Positions 41,748 to 55,239 of a DNA stretch of 64,000 nucleotides are shown here, one piece after another. A model generated the notes under the pieces. The model was not told the DNA's origin, did no database searches, and worked only from the letters and a program-made list of their open reading frames with translations. The DNA comes from Dendrophyllia cribrosa. Lineage: Eukaryota > Cnidaria > Anthozoa > Scleractinia > Dendrophylliidae. The position numbers and the translations under genes were made by a program. The DNA is taken from the NCBI GenBank assembly GCA_024195265.1, contig JAJLRJ010000001.1, positions 60,568,289 to 60,632,288 on the forward strand. Direction: 5' to 3'. The first letter of the stretch is position 1. Each line of letters begins with the position of its first letter.

Positions 41748-44419
41748 TTCAGATTTACTCTGATTCAACTAAGATAACCTTCATTACAATGGAATGACAC
41801 AGTGTAAGCTAAAGATTTTGGCATTATATAAAAGTTTAGTTAAGTTTAGTTTAGTTTAGTCAGTTTTAGCGTCGCGCAATCCAAGTCTATTTTTTGTAAG
41901 AAAAAGTTTAATAAGCTTGGCTTTAGATGTACATAAAATTAGATCAATCATGTTAATAGGACAGCATTGTTTGTCGACAAATTGATTCTTTTCCTAAGTG
42001 AAAAAAGCAACGTAGGTTATATATATCCAGCAGGGTTGTTGTATTTTTCCTCTCAATTGGAGGTCAATAATATAAATAATTACGAACCGTCTTAAACAGT
42101 TTTGAATAATTTCGTAGCAGTCTAGAGCTATAGATTTAGAGGCTTTTGAATTGGCTGTTCTTTTTTACAGCAGTGTTTGCAATATCCACAACGGAAAATT
42201 TGTATAAAGGATCTCTCGTAAGCGAGTTTTTGTTACAGTATTGATTGCATGTTCGTTCAATGGTTAGTTCTGAATTAACTCTTTAGGATGACATCGTTTT
42301 AGTAAACAACAAGATACGTTTCGAAATGAAAGGAATTTTGGCTGAGCAACACAGCCATTTGACATTTCCATCAAATGGAAAAAAGTCGGGTTTTATAATT
42401 CTTAGTTTTTTAAGATGCCTTGTTTTTATGAAGGTAAAAAAAAATCTTTCATGTTCAATAGCTGAGTAGTTCAAGTATTAGCCTGGCTAAGAAAACTGGC
42501 TTGACGCCAAATTGAAATATGCACATTCTGAATATACAAATAACCCATGGCAAACTTCAATTATGTCGGAGCGCGTCAGGGAAAAATCTAACAATAAACC
42601 ACAAGAGAGGGCTTAAAGAAATTTCAGAATGAAGTACAGCAGAATTTGCATGTTTCAGCTTGGTCACCAGATTAAAGGCAAAAAACGCATTAGTAAATCA
42701 AGTAATAAATTTAACTCCAATGAGTTTTAAGAATTTCCTTCGCTTGTACTCGAAGAAATATAATATTTTTTTTTGTAATAATGGGTGAGCTGCTTGCAAA
42801 GTCAAGCGTATTCATGATATAACAACTTCGGGTTTATGAAGGTGGAATTACGTAAGGACAGAGTCCATTGAACTTACCGCATGCAAAGAAAGCTGAGTTG
42901 GTAGTTGATTCTACTAAAGAACTCGAGAATTTGGTAGCTTTAGTACCACTTCAATAAATACGCAAGGGCACACAATGTAGACATGATAGAGAAAATAGTT
43001 TCAAAAACGCGATAAGTTGAATCAGTGTGTTCAAAACTGTTGAGGGAATTACACAAGAATGGAATAAGAACTCTTTTGTTTTAAGAAGATATGTTTGTGT
43101 TTCTTTCGACGAAATTTGTTCAAACGGTGATTTGTCTGGGCGACGTGCCAACCTCGTGTCAAACACTTTTGAACACTCAGATTTTAACTAAAGCGAAATT
43201 TTATGACCTGTTAGGTCAACATGTAATCTATAAATGTCTGTGAACAGACTAAATTGTACTTGTGCTGTGCACTGTATAAATAATAATAAATAAAATCACT
43301 TAAATTTGATGTACCAAGTGGTGAAAGATTTAGGAACTCCATATATATATATATCTCTTATAGTGGAATTTGTAACAGAGAAATTAAAGTTGCACAAGTT
43401 ATTTTTTTTTAAAGCAGACTGTGGCGTTTCTTTGCGATATTCTTTGGTCCTAGCCGTGTCTTATTTTGCCACTGGCTGTAGCTGTCTTATTTGTCTTATT
43501 CACCTAGCATAACGCGAGCTGTGTGCACCACAGAAACAGGAAAGCTTGTCAGCGAGAGAAAGCACAGCAAGTCATGCAGATTAATCAACCCAATACACTC
43601 CCAGGCGTGACAGGGTTCAAACCTCGCCAAGAGCATGAAAAACGTTTAATTTTCTTTCAAATACTGATAAGGAATATTGCTCAACTTGAACGGACATGCT
43701 TTATGGTTTCATTTACAGAATCAAAAGTTGACGCGAAACAAGCCGGTTTGAGTGAGGAATAACTTAAGACATAAATTATTTGAAAGGCTCTTTCATAACA
43801 ATGGAAACCAAAATGACAACTTATGAAAACGAGGGAAGACGATTAGATGAAATCAATTAAAAAATTAAAATATTATTAGTTGGGAAGAGAAAAAAGGGAA
43901 ACTGGCTAGTTTTCTTCCTCGTTATGGTATTGGATGGAGTTTGCCCCGGAAAGGTGACTTGAAAAGAAAATAACACGCCCTTATATTCACTGCGTAGCGG
44001 CATTACTGCTACTACAACAAATTAGCACAAGGCCACCGGGGCTCGCCGTACGCTACAATACGTTTGAAAAAAAAATAACTCGCCCCATCGCGGGTTCGCC
44101 GAGAACAATTGACAACACGCTGGGAAAACAAATGCGCTTCATTCTGCTAACCCCTGGCGTTAGGCGCGGAACGACTAATTTAAAAGGGAAAAGGTTATTA
44201 ATTTTGGTTATGTTCTCAGCAAGGGGTTTTTATTTCCAAACTCTATCTAAATACTTTCTCGTTTCGCTGTTTAATCTATTTAGTCACAAGGGTTAAAAGT
44301 TCGAATCTAGAAAAAATCCGATAAACGTCATTTTGTAAATTGCTGCAAGCGAACAGATCTACTAGAAGGTTCTAATAAGTCGGCTTTAGTTTGGATATAG
44401 TCACAGCCGGCGACACATT
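41748..44419. other. 3' UTR candidate and intergenic DNA
   Basis: No further gene supported. AATAAA words occur near 42706, 42952 and 43270-43280, so the end of the transcript is not clear. There is a short (TA)n at 43340-43352. Confidence 0.4.
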
Positions 44420-45086
44420 TGTCCACAGACTTCGGTTAGTTATAGTTAGAACCACCTTGTACAGCATAATAAACAGTGCCACAGGAGAGTACTGCTCAGT
44501 AGCATTCATTTGAAGGGTGACACTTAGGATTTCATCCACAGACTCAAAAGTTAGAACCACCTTGTACAGCATAATAAACAGTACCACTGGAAAGCACTGC
44601 TCAGTAGCTTTCATTTGAGTCAGTGGTCACACTTTAGGATTTCATCCACAGATTTAAAAGTTAGAACCACCTTGTACAGCATAATAAACAGCACCACAGG
44701 AAAGTACTGCTCAGTAGCTTTAATTTGAATGGCCACACTTTGATTTCATCCACAGACTCAAAAGTTCAAGTTAGAGCCTCCTTGTACAGCATAATAAACA
44801 TTTCAGTCAGGGCTTTCGTTTGAATGGTCACACCTAGGGCTTCATCCACAGACTCAAAAGGTTGAATCACCTTATACAGCATAATAAACAGTGCCACTGG
44901 AAAGTACTGCTCAATACTGCAGAATGAACTGTGCCACTGAACTGTGGTCACACTTTAGGATTTGATTCACAGACTGAAAAGTTTTAAACACCGTACAGCA
45001 TAATAAACGGTAGCACAGAAAATTGGTCAGTAGCTTTCATTTGAATGGACACATCTTAGATGTTCTTCCACAGACTCAAAAGTTAC
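44420..45086 (-). repeat. Satellite array, ~106-bp unit, inverted
   Basis: About six units are the reverse complement of the 36031-37246 array: CACAGACTCAAAAGTTAGAA, CCACCTTGTACAGCATAATA, AAAGTACTGCTCAGTAGC. Translation frames here are repeat shadows. Confidence 0.9.
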
Positions 45087-45206
45087 ACAGAGTTAAATAA
45101 TCACTTCACCCAATCTGTGTCCAATTCTGTTCATGTGATGTGGATCTTTTTTCTTTCTGTCTTTTTGTTTTAGTTTTTTCGGATTTCTTCTTCCATTTTA
45201 AAGTTA

Positions 45207-45350
45207 CAGTGGAATCCCGGATTTTTCGGATACTCAATTTTTGAAATTCCCGATTATTAGAACCAAAACTCGTTTCCCTTGGATTTGATTTCAGTCAATA
45301 CCACCTTCGATTTTTTCGAACTCCCGATTTTTCGAACCAATTTCCGTTTC
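45207..45350. mobile_element. Single end of a pogo/Tigger-like element
   Basis: TA followed by CAGTGGAATCCCGGATTTTT, then repeated CCCGATTTTTCGAAC words, is typical of Tc1/mariner pogo-group ends. The opposite end was not found. Confidence 0.4.
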
Positions 45351-45881
45351 CCTTGGAGGTATATATTGTACTGTATATATTGCGGTTTCCTTCCGGTGGC
45401 AGTAGAGAAAAGGTAAAATCATCGAAAGAGCGAGACATCAACATAAATACTGAAAAATTCTGCCAACAAGTATGTGTTTTTTCCTTAATATTTTGAACTA
45501 CAAATAATCAAGTCTTTACTGATGTCGGTGTTTGAAGACGAAGCTTTGTTTCTATATACTATATACTGTGTATACCGCTAAAAATACCGAACTCATGATA
45601 CAAACACATGCTGCATGGCGAGATATGATCAGCTCATCCGGAAACACTTATCATCTTCAGTAGTTCATATATCATAATGGAGAATCGGCCTGCATTGAGA
45701 ACTAAACTGATTCATTTATCAGTGTTTGGCAAAAACAGTAAAATCACATTGTCAACTAATGGTGCTTCCAATAAACAGGCCATCAGTTGTTTTCGTAGAA
45801 TTTATAAATGTGGACTCAAAACTCAGTGATCCACCAAGGAGTCTTCAACTGGCGAGAATCAGAAATTAGTTAACCCTTTAA

Positions 45882-46080
45882 CCCTCAAGAATGCCAAAAA
45901 TCAAAATTCAAGTAAAATCCCAAATTTTATTTTGTAAAATCTGATTTTTAAACAGGTGGTACCATGTAAAAGTACTACCGAAGAGATTTCATTTAAACGG
46001 TCACACCATAGGATTTCGTCAACTAACTCAAAAGTTAGAACTAATAAAACTGTACCTGTCTCCATAATTGACTCTGGGAG
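45882..46080. mobile_element. TTAA-type MITE holding a satellite half-unit
   Basis: TTAA at 45878-45881, ends CCCTCAAGAATGCC and TCTGGGAG, then TGAA (mutated TTAA). The interior 45965-46040 matches the ~106-bp satellite in inverse orientation. A second copy is at 59666-59865. Confidence 0.65.
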
Positions 46081-47639
46081 TGAAAGGCTTATGCAATACT
46101 GTATTTAGTTACTGTTAAAAGGCAACTTGTGATTTGTATTTGTCATGAAGCTAAATTAAGAAGGGTACAATCATGTCAAGTAACTATTCAGGCGCCTTGC
46201 TTTCTACCCTAAAATGATAAGCATAATATTGACATGTCAATCAGTGAAGAGCAGAAGATACTAACCAAACAATATTATGAATGCCTTTTTATACACATTT
46301 GGAACTAAAGGTATCTAAAAATAAAATGTTAACACAAAAACACGTGTCTTGCGACTTCCCCTTACATTTTTTTACAGGTATCTATATATTTAAATACTGA
46401 GCTATCCAAAAATATGCTCGGACTAGGTTTGATCAGCTTATTGTAAGTTATTCACGGTAATAAGTGGTAACCATCGTCATCATTAGTCCATATCTCCTAA
46501 TAGAGAAATGGCCTGCATTGAACTATCAAGATTTAATCAGCCCTTATCGGACTTGTTCAATGCTTCAATCTTCACCACTCATCCATAGCGAGTATGATCC
46601 AAGCAGTGGCACCATTTGGCTTAAATGACGCACTCTTTGTAATTACTACCATTATCAAGATTAAATCAGTCCTTATCAGCCTTACTGAATGCTCAAATCT
46701 ATGCTACTTATCCTACGCATAACTTTCCGTTGAAACAGTCGAGGGTTCAGAAACGCAATTATAAATTGTATTATTGTATTCACTTTTTAATGATCAAGGA
46801 TGAAGCATGTGAATTGGCAGTATGATGTCTCACCCCCTCATTCGCTCCGGTTGCTATAGAAATTGCCCACACTCTGTTAAACTATTTTCGCTGAACAATA
46901 AAAGCCACGTGGTTGTAACTTTCAAGCGTGTTAGCGAGCGATATTGACTTATTGCGCAAAAAGGGCAACAATTAGGCGAGGTACTTCTAGAATATCACTG
47001 AATCGGCTTGCGTAAGTTTAGTAACTGAACAGAAATAACGTGCGTGTAGCATGTGTGCATAAGTACAGACATGCTGGAAAAATGCTGACATAGTTTTAGC
47101 TTGTCCACTGAGTAACTTAGTGATGCCTGAAGACAAAGCAATGCTCGATTGATTGTATGATTAACAAAGGAATATGCAATACTGAAAAGACAATTTCAGA
47201 TAACAGCACCCGAATTGACGGACTTGACTGTACTATTTTTCAGGGGTCGCTTAGTTGTCAGTTCTTCAAATCGAAGTATCCGAAAAAAACTGAACTGAAA
47301 ACCCCAAAAAATAAAGCAACAATAGATCTTGGCTTGTTTGTTTAGCTCTTACAGATCATGTGATGTTACTCCAGAGCATTGGTTCGTACAAATGTTATCG
47401 CATTCGCGTCCTATGAATGCATAATTTAAAAAGAAAAAAAAGAACAATTCTCTAGAGAACGTCACGTGGTTTGAAATGGATAAACAAACACACCACGGTA
47501 AAAAGGTCCATTCGGCCTCTCTATCCAAGAAGGAGGGTTTAATTAACTGAATCTGGACCCAGTTAAATTGATTATCAGGGAAACAAGAAGGTCAGTTTAT
47601 TATTGGACTTCCTATGTGATTCAGGTATGTTTTTTAACC
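46081..47639. other. No gene seen
   Basis: AT-rich DNA. Short similar segments at 46510-46570 and 46660-46720 (AAGATT(T/A)AATCAG, CCTTATC) suggest a decayed repeat. Confidence 0.4.
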
Positions 47640-48460
47640 CTCTTAATGACGTATATATGTAATTATGGAACCAAAGCGAGAAAAACAGGAAGACGTTGGG
47701 TCAAGTGTTTTTCAAAGTGTCTGTTTTTGTCAATTTATTTCTTGGAAGGTTCGTGTGAATAGCACTTATTAAGAAGCCGAGTTTATTAAAACGATATTAA
47801 ACAAGTTCATTGTCTAAACTGTGAATGTCCGTATACATTTTTAAAGTATTTTAATCTGTTCTTCCTCGATTTCTTTCTTGGAACATTCATACGTCAAAAG
47901 TCAATACCGAAGCTCCCATTAATGAACCAAGCAATGTTTTATGTCTAAACTAAACATCATATATTTTAAAGTTCTTATGATATAGTTTTTTCCAAGTAAA
48001 GAAAACTCTTGAAAGACTCTTTCATTCCAATATTTCTTCAAATAGTTTTTCAATTAAATCAGTGCTATCATGAAACGAAAGAAACAGACAGAAAGACGAT
48101 CATAATTTAAGTGTGGTTATCAGTTTCTCAATTTCTTACTTCAGTGAAACGTTCGTAATGAGCCACGCTTATTAAATTTGTCCTTTTGATAATCCTAAAA
48201 GACGGCTACCAGTCCAATATCACTGACTGTACTTCAGTTACGTAAATACAATCATGTAAGGAACGACAAAAACAGGAAGACGTTTGTTTGATGACGTATT
48301 TCTTGAAGTTTCCCTTCTTTTTCAACCAAGTTTTTGTCTTGGAAGGTTCTTGTAAATAGCTAGCATTAAGTCAGGAAAAATTAAGAAACCGAGTTTATGA
48401 AAAAGATTTTTAACCAAGTTTATGTCTAAACTGAACATATTTTGAGTCCGTGTATATGTA
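47640..48460 (+). repeat. Diverged direct repeats with AAACAGGAAGACG
   Basis: 47660-47840 recurs at 48255-48450 (AAACAGGAAGACGTT, CTTGGAAGGTTC, GCACTTATTAAGAA/GAAACCGAGTTTAT, GTCTAAACTG). A weaker copy lies at 48060-48180. Non-coding. Confidence 0.65.
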
Positions 48461-48699
48461 ATAAAAATATAAAAAAATATATAAAAGACTCTACCAGTCC
48501 AATATTACTAATTAAAAGTATTTCCTGCCGACAGTACTTGTCGTGACTGAGTTAGTGTTTGGAGATCATAAACGTTATCTCTGAACCAAAACAGGAAGAC
48601 TCAGCTTTCATAACCTATTCCTGTTTCTCTCGTTTCGGTTTCACCAGATTCCATTTCAATTTTACAAAGCACTACTCAACAAAGTTAGCAAAAAGTCCA

Positions 48700-48726
48700 G
48701 GCCCTGGTTGTTCAAAAGGTGGGTAG

Positions 48727-48761
<35 letters not shown>

Positions 48762-48846
48762 AGTATAAACGAAATCCATTATGTTATCCGCTGGATGGTG
48801 ATTTATCCGGTGGAAAGCGCTATCCGTCTTTTGAACAACTGGGGCC
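48700..48846. mobile_element. 147-bp foldback MITE
   Basis: GGCCCTGGTTGTTCAAAAGG and GTAGCGCTATCC at the left are mirrored by GGAAAGCGCTATCC and TTTTGAACAACTGGGGCC at the right; nearly the whole element is one hairpin. No coding potential. Confidence 0.82.
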
Positions 48847-49170
48847 AGAGCATTTGTTCATTTATAATTATTTTCAAATCTAAGCAAACGTAAAAAATAA
48901 TCGGCGTTAAATGAGATTGAGAAGACCGATTGAAAACAGTTGATATTATTCTATAAAAAAGATGAAGATTATGAGCGAGAGAGTTAAGAAAGGCAGCTTA
49001 CAAACGTCAATCTTTTTTTAATCTGCTATAATTATGTTTCATAAACTGTGGCCAGGTTCCTTCAGCATTTGAACACTATTACTCAAAGTTCCAAACTGAA
49101 AAAAAATTTCATGTTGCAAAATAGTTAAGGAACAAACAGTCGTACAGTGGCAAAGTAAAATAATGCTGAA

Positions 49171-49655
49171 TGGGCTTTCATTTAAATAGCCACACCATTA
49201 GTTTTCATCTACAGCCTCAAAAGTTAGAACCACCTTGTACAGCATAATAAACAACAACACAGGAAAGTACTGCTCAAGAGAATTTATTAGAATGGTCATA
49301 TCTAGGGGTTTCATTCACGGACACAAGAAGAGTTAGAACCATTTTGTACAACACTAAAAAGGAAACAATAAAACAGGGAAGTACTGTTGTCAATAGCTTT
49401 CAATTGACGTAGACTCAGAAGTTATAATTATTAGACTAATTCACCTTGTGCAGCACAATAACTGAATAGCGCAGAATAGACACTACTACTCAACATTTTA
49501 TTTGAATGGTCGCACTTAAGAATTTCATCTACAGAGTCAAAAGTTTCTGAGAAACACCTTGTTCAGAACAACGCCGCATGAAAGTACTGATCGGTGGCTT
49601 TCAATTGAGTAGTCACATTTCCGGATTTCATCCACACACTCAATTTATAACCACC
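49171..49655 (-). repeat. Diverged satellite copies, inverted
   Basis: About four degenerate units of the ~106-bp satellite on the minus strand (CAAAAGTTAGAACCACCTTG, CAGCATAATAAACA). More decayed than the 44420-45086 array. Confidence 0.8.
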
Positions 49656-51767
49656 TTTTGTCAATATAAAGTCAAACATCCTTTTAACAGATACAAAAGG
49701 GACGGAACTAAGTGTCAGATATATTATTGATGTAAAGTTTGTATGTGTTTTGTTCTTTTCGGGTCCAAGTGAACTGTCTAAATTATCCGTAATAAAGAGT
49801 TGTACGTAAGGAGAGGTTCGACCGCTGTAATAATCAGGAAAGTCATAATTAGTTACTATTAATTGAAAGAAATAACATTACCAGTTGGGATTGTTTTCGC
49901 TCAATTTCTAGGAAGGAGGCGGCTGACTTGTTGCCTATTCAGACAGCGTAGCCTAGGATTTGAGAAGAATGCTGTATCATAAATAGCTCTCGCGATCAGA
50001 GAGGAAGACTTCAACTTGGGTACTCCGCTCATGCCGCCTCTGCTAACTTCTATTAGAAATGAAAGGAGACCACTGTATAACAATACTCAATAAATGGCAG
50101 GAAGCAATTTTGAAGTGAGGAAGTAAAGACGAAAAGCGATGGTATACGCGGGACAACGTTGACAATAAACCTGAATTTCGTCACGATCAGGCTGTCCTAT
50201 AACTATCCTTGGAGTTACGACTCCAGTGATCTTCATACAGTAATCTTAGCACCGCTAACACCTAAACTGACTCCTTCAAGAGCCTCCCCGATCACCACTC
50301 ATGCTAATTTCAGTGAAGATGGTCGGGTTATTTATAGGAACTTTAATTAACAGGGCGAAAGGCTGTACCCTGTATGAGCTTGCGATGCTCGCGTCTTCAC
50401 AGAAGTGTATCTCAGATGATGTTAACACTTTGTAGCTTTGTTTCTAATACGAAATAGCAGTGAAAACTTTCTATTATCATAAGAGTAAATCTGATCATAT
50501 GACAGGCTTAATATTGGGAACACGATAAAGAATTGATTTAATTCATACTCTGGTAGTTGCTTGAATGTAAAGAAGGCATGGGTTATTTGAAACACAGTAA
50601 GGAACGATCATAGTACCGTCCGGTAAGTGGTTGCACCCGTATCATTTGAGAAACAAAACACAGCTAGTGTAAATCGGTGCCAATATTTGGGAGATTAAGG
50701 AAGTATAACCATCTCAGCGTTCAAACTTCCACTCAAAAAAGAACACATTTCACAGCCAGTTGTGTTGGACCAGTTCTGTGCGCGAAACCTTCAAGTATGG
50801 CGTCATTCAGCGCTGTTTCCAAGGAACAACAATGACGTCAAGATTCGAACAATACAAACTAAATTGAGTGAGGCCTACTTTGTCTTAAACAACCAACGCT
50901 GGAGGCAACAGTATTACAAGCTACATACACTCCTCCCGCTCGTTCGGCTTGGTCGACTCCGGCTATGTTCGTATTGTTTATTATGTTACAATTTCTCTGC
51001 CACAAAGAGAACATTAACCCACCCAAACATATAAACAGTTCTGAGCCGGCAACTCACTTTTAATTTTGTTTTGTTTTCTTTCTAAGGGCAGCTGAAGCTA
51101 CAGACATAAAAATTCGAGCAAAACTTGTAAGATGACAATTTTAGACTGTCTATTCCTTCGCCACTCTTCTCTCTGAAATTCAGAGTCAAGTTGAATTTGT
51201 TTTTATCGCTATGTCAGTAGAAAACTCCGTTGCCAAAATTTAAGGTGCGCCCGTTCGTAAAAAGAAAGAAAAACATTATGGCCCGACCCGTGTTTGATTA
51301 CAGCCGAGCGGGGTACCAAAACAGAGACGTTCAAATGAGCTTACCCAAGTATAAACAACACTTTAGGGGGTATAACTTCGCATGTGTTTTCTCTAAACTC
51401 CCACGACCTTAAACCTAAACCTAAAAATAAATATATGCGAATATTAACGAACAGTAAGATAAAATATACTTCTGTAGTACACGTTAATTTCTCAGTTTTA
51501 CGTTAATTTTCAGAAATACACTTAGAGCTTTCTCCTAACCAAAATAAATAGCCTTTTGCTCCTAGCCTCAAAACGTGGTTCACGTAATATGGATCCTCTG
51601 TTTTGAATCTTACTATGGTGAAAATCTAAAGAGTGACTACTTAAATAAAAAGCAGTTGAGCTATGCGGCTATCGTTTGCCGATTTTTCCCTTGGGAAAAA
51701 TTTAGAAAATTTGTACTTTGGCCGCAATAAAGGGTCACATTATTTCTTCCTTTCCCGCCAAAAATGA
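49656..51767. other. Gene-free stretch
   Basis: No supported gene. An open frame of 90 codons at 50762-51034 has no family motif and is left uncalled. Confidence 0.4.
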
Positions 51768-52012
51768 TTTTGTGCTTTTCCCACGCCACGCATTATACCT
51801 CAAAGCCTGCAGGCTATATGCTTTGCTTCAGGTGAAAACTCGGTAACATATGCTTGTCGTTACCCTTTTATTTCCAATAGCACCCTGCAAATTTGTTCTT
51901 TTCCCACGCCGTGCATTATACCTCGAAGCCTGCAGGCTATAATCTTTGCATCAGGTGATAACTCGGTAACACATACTTGCCTTTAGATTTATTTCCAAGA
52001 GCACCCTGTATA
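51768..52012 (+). repeat. 123-bp tandem duplication
   Basis: CTTTTCCCACGCC at 51775 recurs at 51898 with AGCCTGCAGGCTATA, CAGGTGA, AACTCGGTAACA and AGCACCCTG(C/T)A in the same order. Two copies. Confidence 0.85.
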
Positions 52013-52384
52013 TTTCATCATACAAGCTTAATAAGTGCTGTTCTCTGCTTTTACAATTTCTCTATATGATATGAAACTCTTCTTGACTTTTGCTTGACTT
52101 TCAAACCTGATTAAAATGAAAACAGTTTCAAATGTTGGCATGTTGTTTTGTTTTGTGGTTCTGTGTTGTTATTATTGGTTTTTAGTTTGGTGAGAGCGGT
52201 TTTACGCTCATTATAATTTACTCCCAAGTAGAGCAAGAGAACAATTATGTGTTTTTGCTTTGTAAGACATTAAAAAAAGAAAGCGGTGAAGAACTAAGTA
52301 CTTTGTGAAGCGCAACACAAATACAAAATTATTAGTAACGCGATGTTTATTTAGCAGACCAATTTGGTTCTAATCTTTGGGTTT

Positions 52385-52545
52385 CCGAATAAAATCCTAA
52401 AGTGTAACCATTCAAATAAAAGCTACTGAGCAGTACTTTCTTGTGGTGCTGTTTTTATAATGCAGTACAAGGTGCTTCTAACTCAGTTGTGAGTCTGCGA
52501 ATAAAATCCTTAAGTGTGACCATTCAATGAAAGCTGTTCTGGAGT
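52385..52545 (+). repeat. One and a half satellite units, plus orientation
   Basis: AATAAAATCCTAAAGTGT, GAGCAGTACTTTCTTGTGG and GAGTCTGCGAATAAAATCC match the 36031-37246 unit. Confidence 0.75.
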
Positions 52546-54124
52546 TTTTAAGAGTGTGGATAACGCACTATTAAAAGTATGCCGACACATTCGACGAATA
52601 ACTATATATTGAGTACAACTGTCCTGTACTACTCATGGTTTTCATAATTTGCAGTTTTGAATTTTGATGTTTTGAATCTGCAGTTTTGAACCTTAAGGAG
52701 TAAAAGTGTAAGAGGGAGATATGTTCGGTCACGGCATTTTGCAAAAGCTTAAGTGAGGACACTCTAAAGCTCAAAAACGGTGACCTTGGCTGATACAACA
52801 AGGAACAAAGCTCACCCGCTGTACTTTGTTAAAGTGAAGACTGTTTGGACTTGGATTACCAGACGCCCGCGAGCGGCTGACGCAAAGCACGAGAAGACTT
52901 CACGTGTAATAAATGAAAAACGCTAACCGCGCGTGTCGTACGCTACACGCTCGACACGCGCGTATGCTTGATGTAAGCCACGCCACACCATGTGTGCATC
53001 TTATACCAACGGAGAACACAAAAGGTTAGCTCAGATTCCATCAGTGAACCAAGTTAAACACTTTAAGAGATTTCATGGTGCTCTCTCTAAAGTGATTGGT
53101 CATACGGACGGTTACTTAATAAAATCATCATAAAGTTAGTAAAACGTTTGTTAACGCGGCGGGTGGCAAACAACGCCTCGGATGCTCAAACTCAAACAAC
53201 GGGAGTTATTAAGACAAAAGACATGCGTAAAGACAAGCGTTTGAAGGGTTCATGCCGAACAGGTTATTAAATGTCAGACCTTAGTCTAAACAACACTCTT
53301 TCCCTTTATTAAATACCGCCCAACTGGAACAATGTTGCGGCTATTTTAACCCCCGCTGGTGTGAACTACTATTAACGAGAACGCTGCACAAACGGTGAAG
53401 ATTTTTTTTCTTTCAGTTAGCAGATAAATACGGTTACTTGACGTGTTTAAACACAGAATATCATGCCACCGTGGTCTACATCTACCTCAAACTAGCTGTC
53501 TTTACTGTTATTCTTTATTTCATAATGGGCGGAGACAACGCGAAATCAACGAGCCAGACGCCGCCTAAGGACATACGACTACGTGACTGCGTCCAACTTA
53601 ACTTGAGTAAAAAAAGGTCCTATTCCCTTTTGCTATATACTTAAAACTTAAAAATCAAACATAACCATATTACATCATTGCTCAACAGCAAATGATATTG
53701 TTTTCTGCCTCAACCACGCGCTACAGACAAAGCGAATTTATTTATTTTTAATGAAATATTCATAATTTTATTGTAAATAGAAATTTATTAGTTTTAAATT
53801 TATTGTCAGTTTTAATTGTAAACATTAGCTATAAATTTATCTTTTATTTTTTAGCACTAAAAAATAGCTTTAAAATTTATCGTTTCGAAAAAAAGGTTTA
53901 CATACATATATACACATACACGCATACACCCAGGCTTGCGGGCACAAAAGTTCACATTATCACATACGACACACTGAAATTCATTCAGTGAAAGAGCACA
54001 CAACAGGATATACTTTATGGGCTTTCTTTACTTCAGATCACTATCTTATTCAATCTGTCACTCGCAAACTGCATACTGTATTCAACTACGTGACTATACA
54101 GTTTACCTCATATAATTTACATTA
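52546..54124. other. Gene-free stretch
   Basis: No gene supported. A GC-rich inverted word (GCGCGTGTCG with CGACACGCGC) lies at 52929-52965. Confidence 0.4.
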
Positions 54125-54128
54125 TTAA

Positions 54129-54371
54129 GCCCGGGCCAAACGGGACCAATAGTGTGACAAGAGTACTATAAGAGCACGACAGTTAATAAGGGTGCCCGAA
54201 AGATGAGGCCACACGAAAGTGCGAGTTCAGAATTCTCAGACTCAAATGAAAATTTGAGCGGAATTAATCGAACTCTTAAAGGGTGCACGAGAGTTTCCTA
54301 GAGCGCACGAGAGTCCAAACACGAGCGAGAGTTTGCACTCTTGTCAACCTCTCGTTTTCGTTTAGCCGGCC
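54129..54371. mobile_element. TTAA-flanked MITE
   Basis: TTAA at 54125-54128 and 54372-54375. Ends GCCCGGGCCAAACG and CGTTTAGCCGGCC are imperfect inverted repeats, and ACAAGAGT/ACTCTTGT also mirror inside. 243 bp, non-coding. Confidence 0.6.
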
Positions 54372-54889
54372 TTAAAGAAGTAAAACAAAGTCTTGACTAG
54401 TAAAGTCAAACGACAAATTGACAGTTTCCATTCGATTTTATCAGTTGTTTAATACAGCTCCGATGAACGGTCAAACAAAAATGACAACAAAAAAAGATAC
54501 AGCAAAGGAAAAACGTTCGGACTTTTTATTGAACAAAGATTTTTGTTCACAAGAAAACTTCCGAACATGTTTCCGACATTACACAATGAAGCGGAACGAA
54601 CACGGTGACTGTTTAATAGCTAAGCCCACGTGTGTAGTTAGTAAACAATAACGGCAGTTATGAAAAGAACAAAATTAGACATTTTGTCTTCAAAAAGCAG
54701 GATGCCCTACTTTTAACTATTTACTTATGTTTTAAATCCACGCAGACGAACTTCGTCGAGCCAGTAATAACGGCGTTACAAACCAACACCCTGTTGCTTA
54801 GTGAGTTGTCAGCAGTATTCCGGCAGGACAAAGTACATACCATGAACTAAGGAGGAGGGGGTGGGGGGAGTATATTTGATGGAGGTGGG

Positions 54890-55125
54890 CGTTCTTGTGT
54901 ACTTATTGACTGAGTGGGAGGGCAGGATGGGGCTCGACCTAACTTAGACAATGAGTATTTTTTCATAAAACCAATTTGGAGACATAATTGTTTCAAATTT
55001 CAACACACGAGGCCGCACGCTTTTGTAGCAGGGCCGTACGGCGTTTTTTCCGGCCCCGCTCGCGCTAATGCGTACGGTCCTCATAAGGGTAGAGCGCGTG
55101 CGCGGGGCCGTAATGATAAATGAAA
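54890..55125. repeat. GTACGGCC-rich repeat, inverted copy without hairpin
   Basis: TACTTATTGACTGAGTGGGAGGG and GCAGGGCCGTACGGC with GGCCCCGCTCGCGC match 20930-21420 in inverted order. The ~150-bp hairpin of that copy is absent here. Confidence 0.7.
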
Positions 55126-55239
55126 ATATGTAATTTTTTCGATCTATTTTCAGACCCGACCCCTTATTTTATACCCATTTTCAGGCCATAAATATCTCAA
55201 AAAGTGCCGAAAGTAAACGACCCTCGTTACTTTCGGAAT

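Noticed and set aside
43560..43640. tRNA-like GGGTTCAAACCTCG word
   Set aside because: No A box or cloverleaf partners around it.
50762..51034. 90-codon open frame as a gene
   Set aside because: No family motif, no paralogue and no splice or promoter support.
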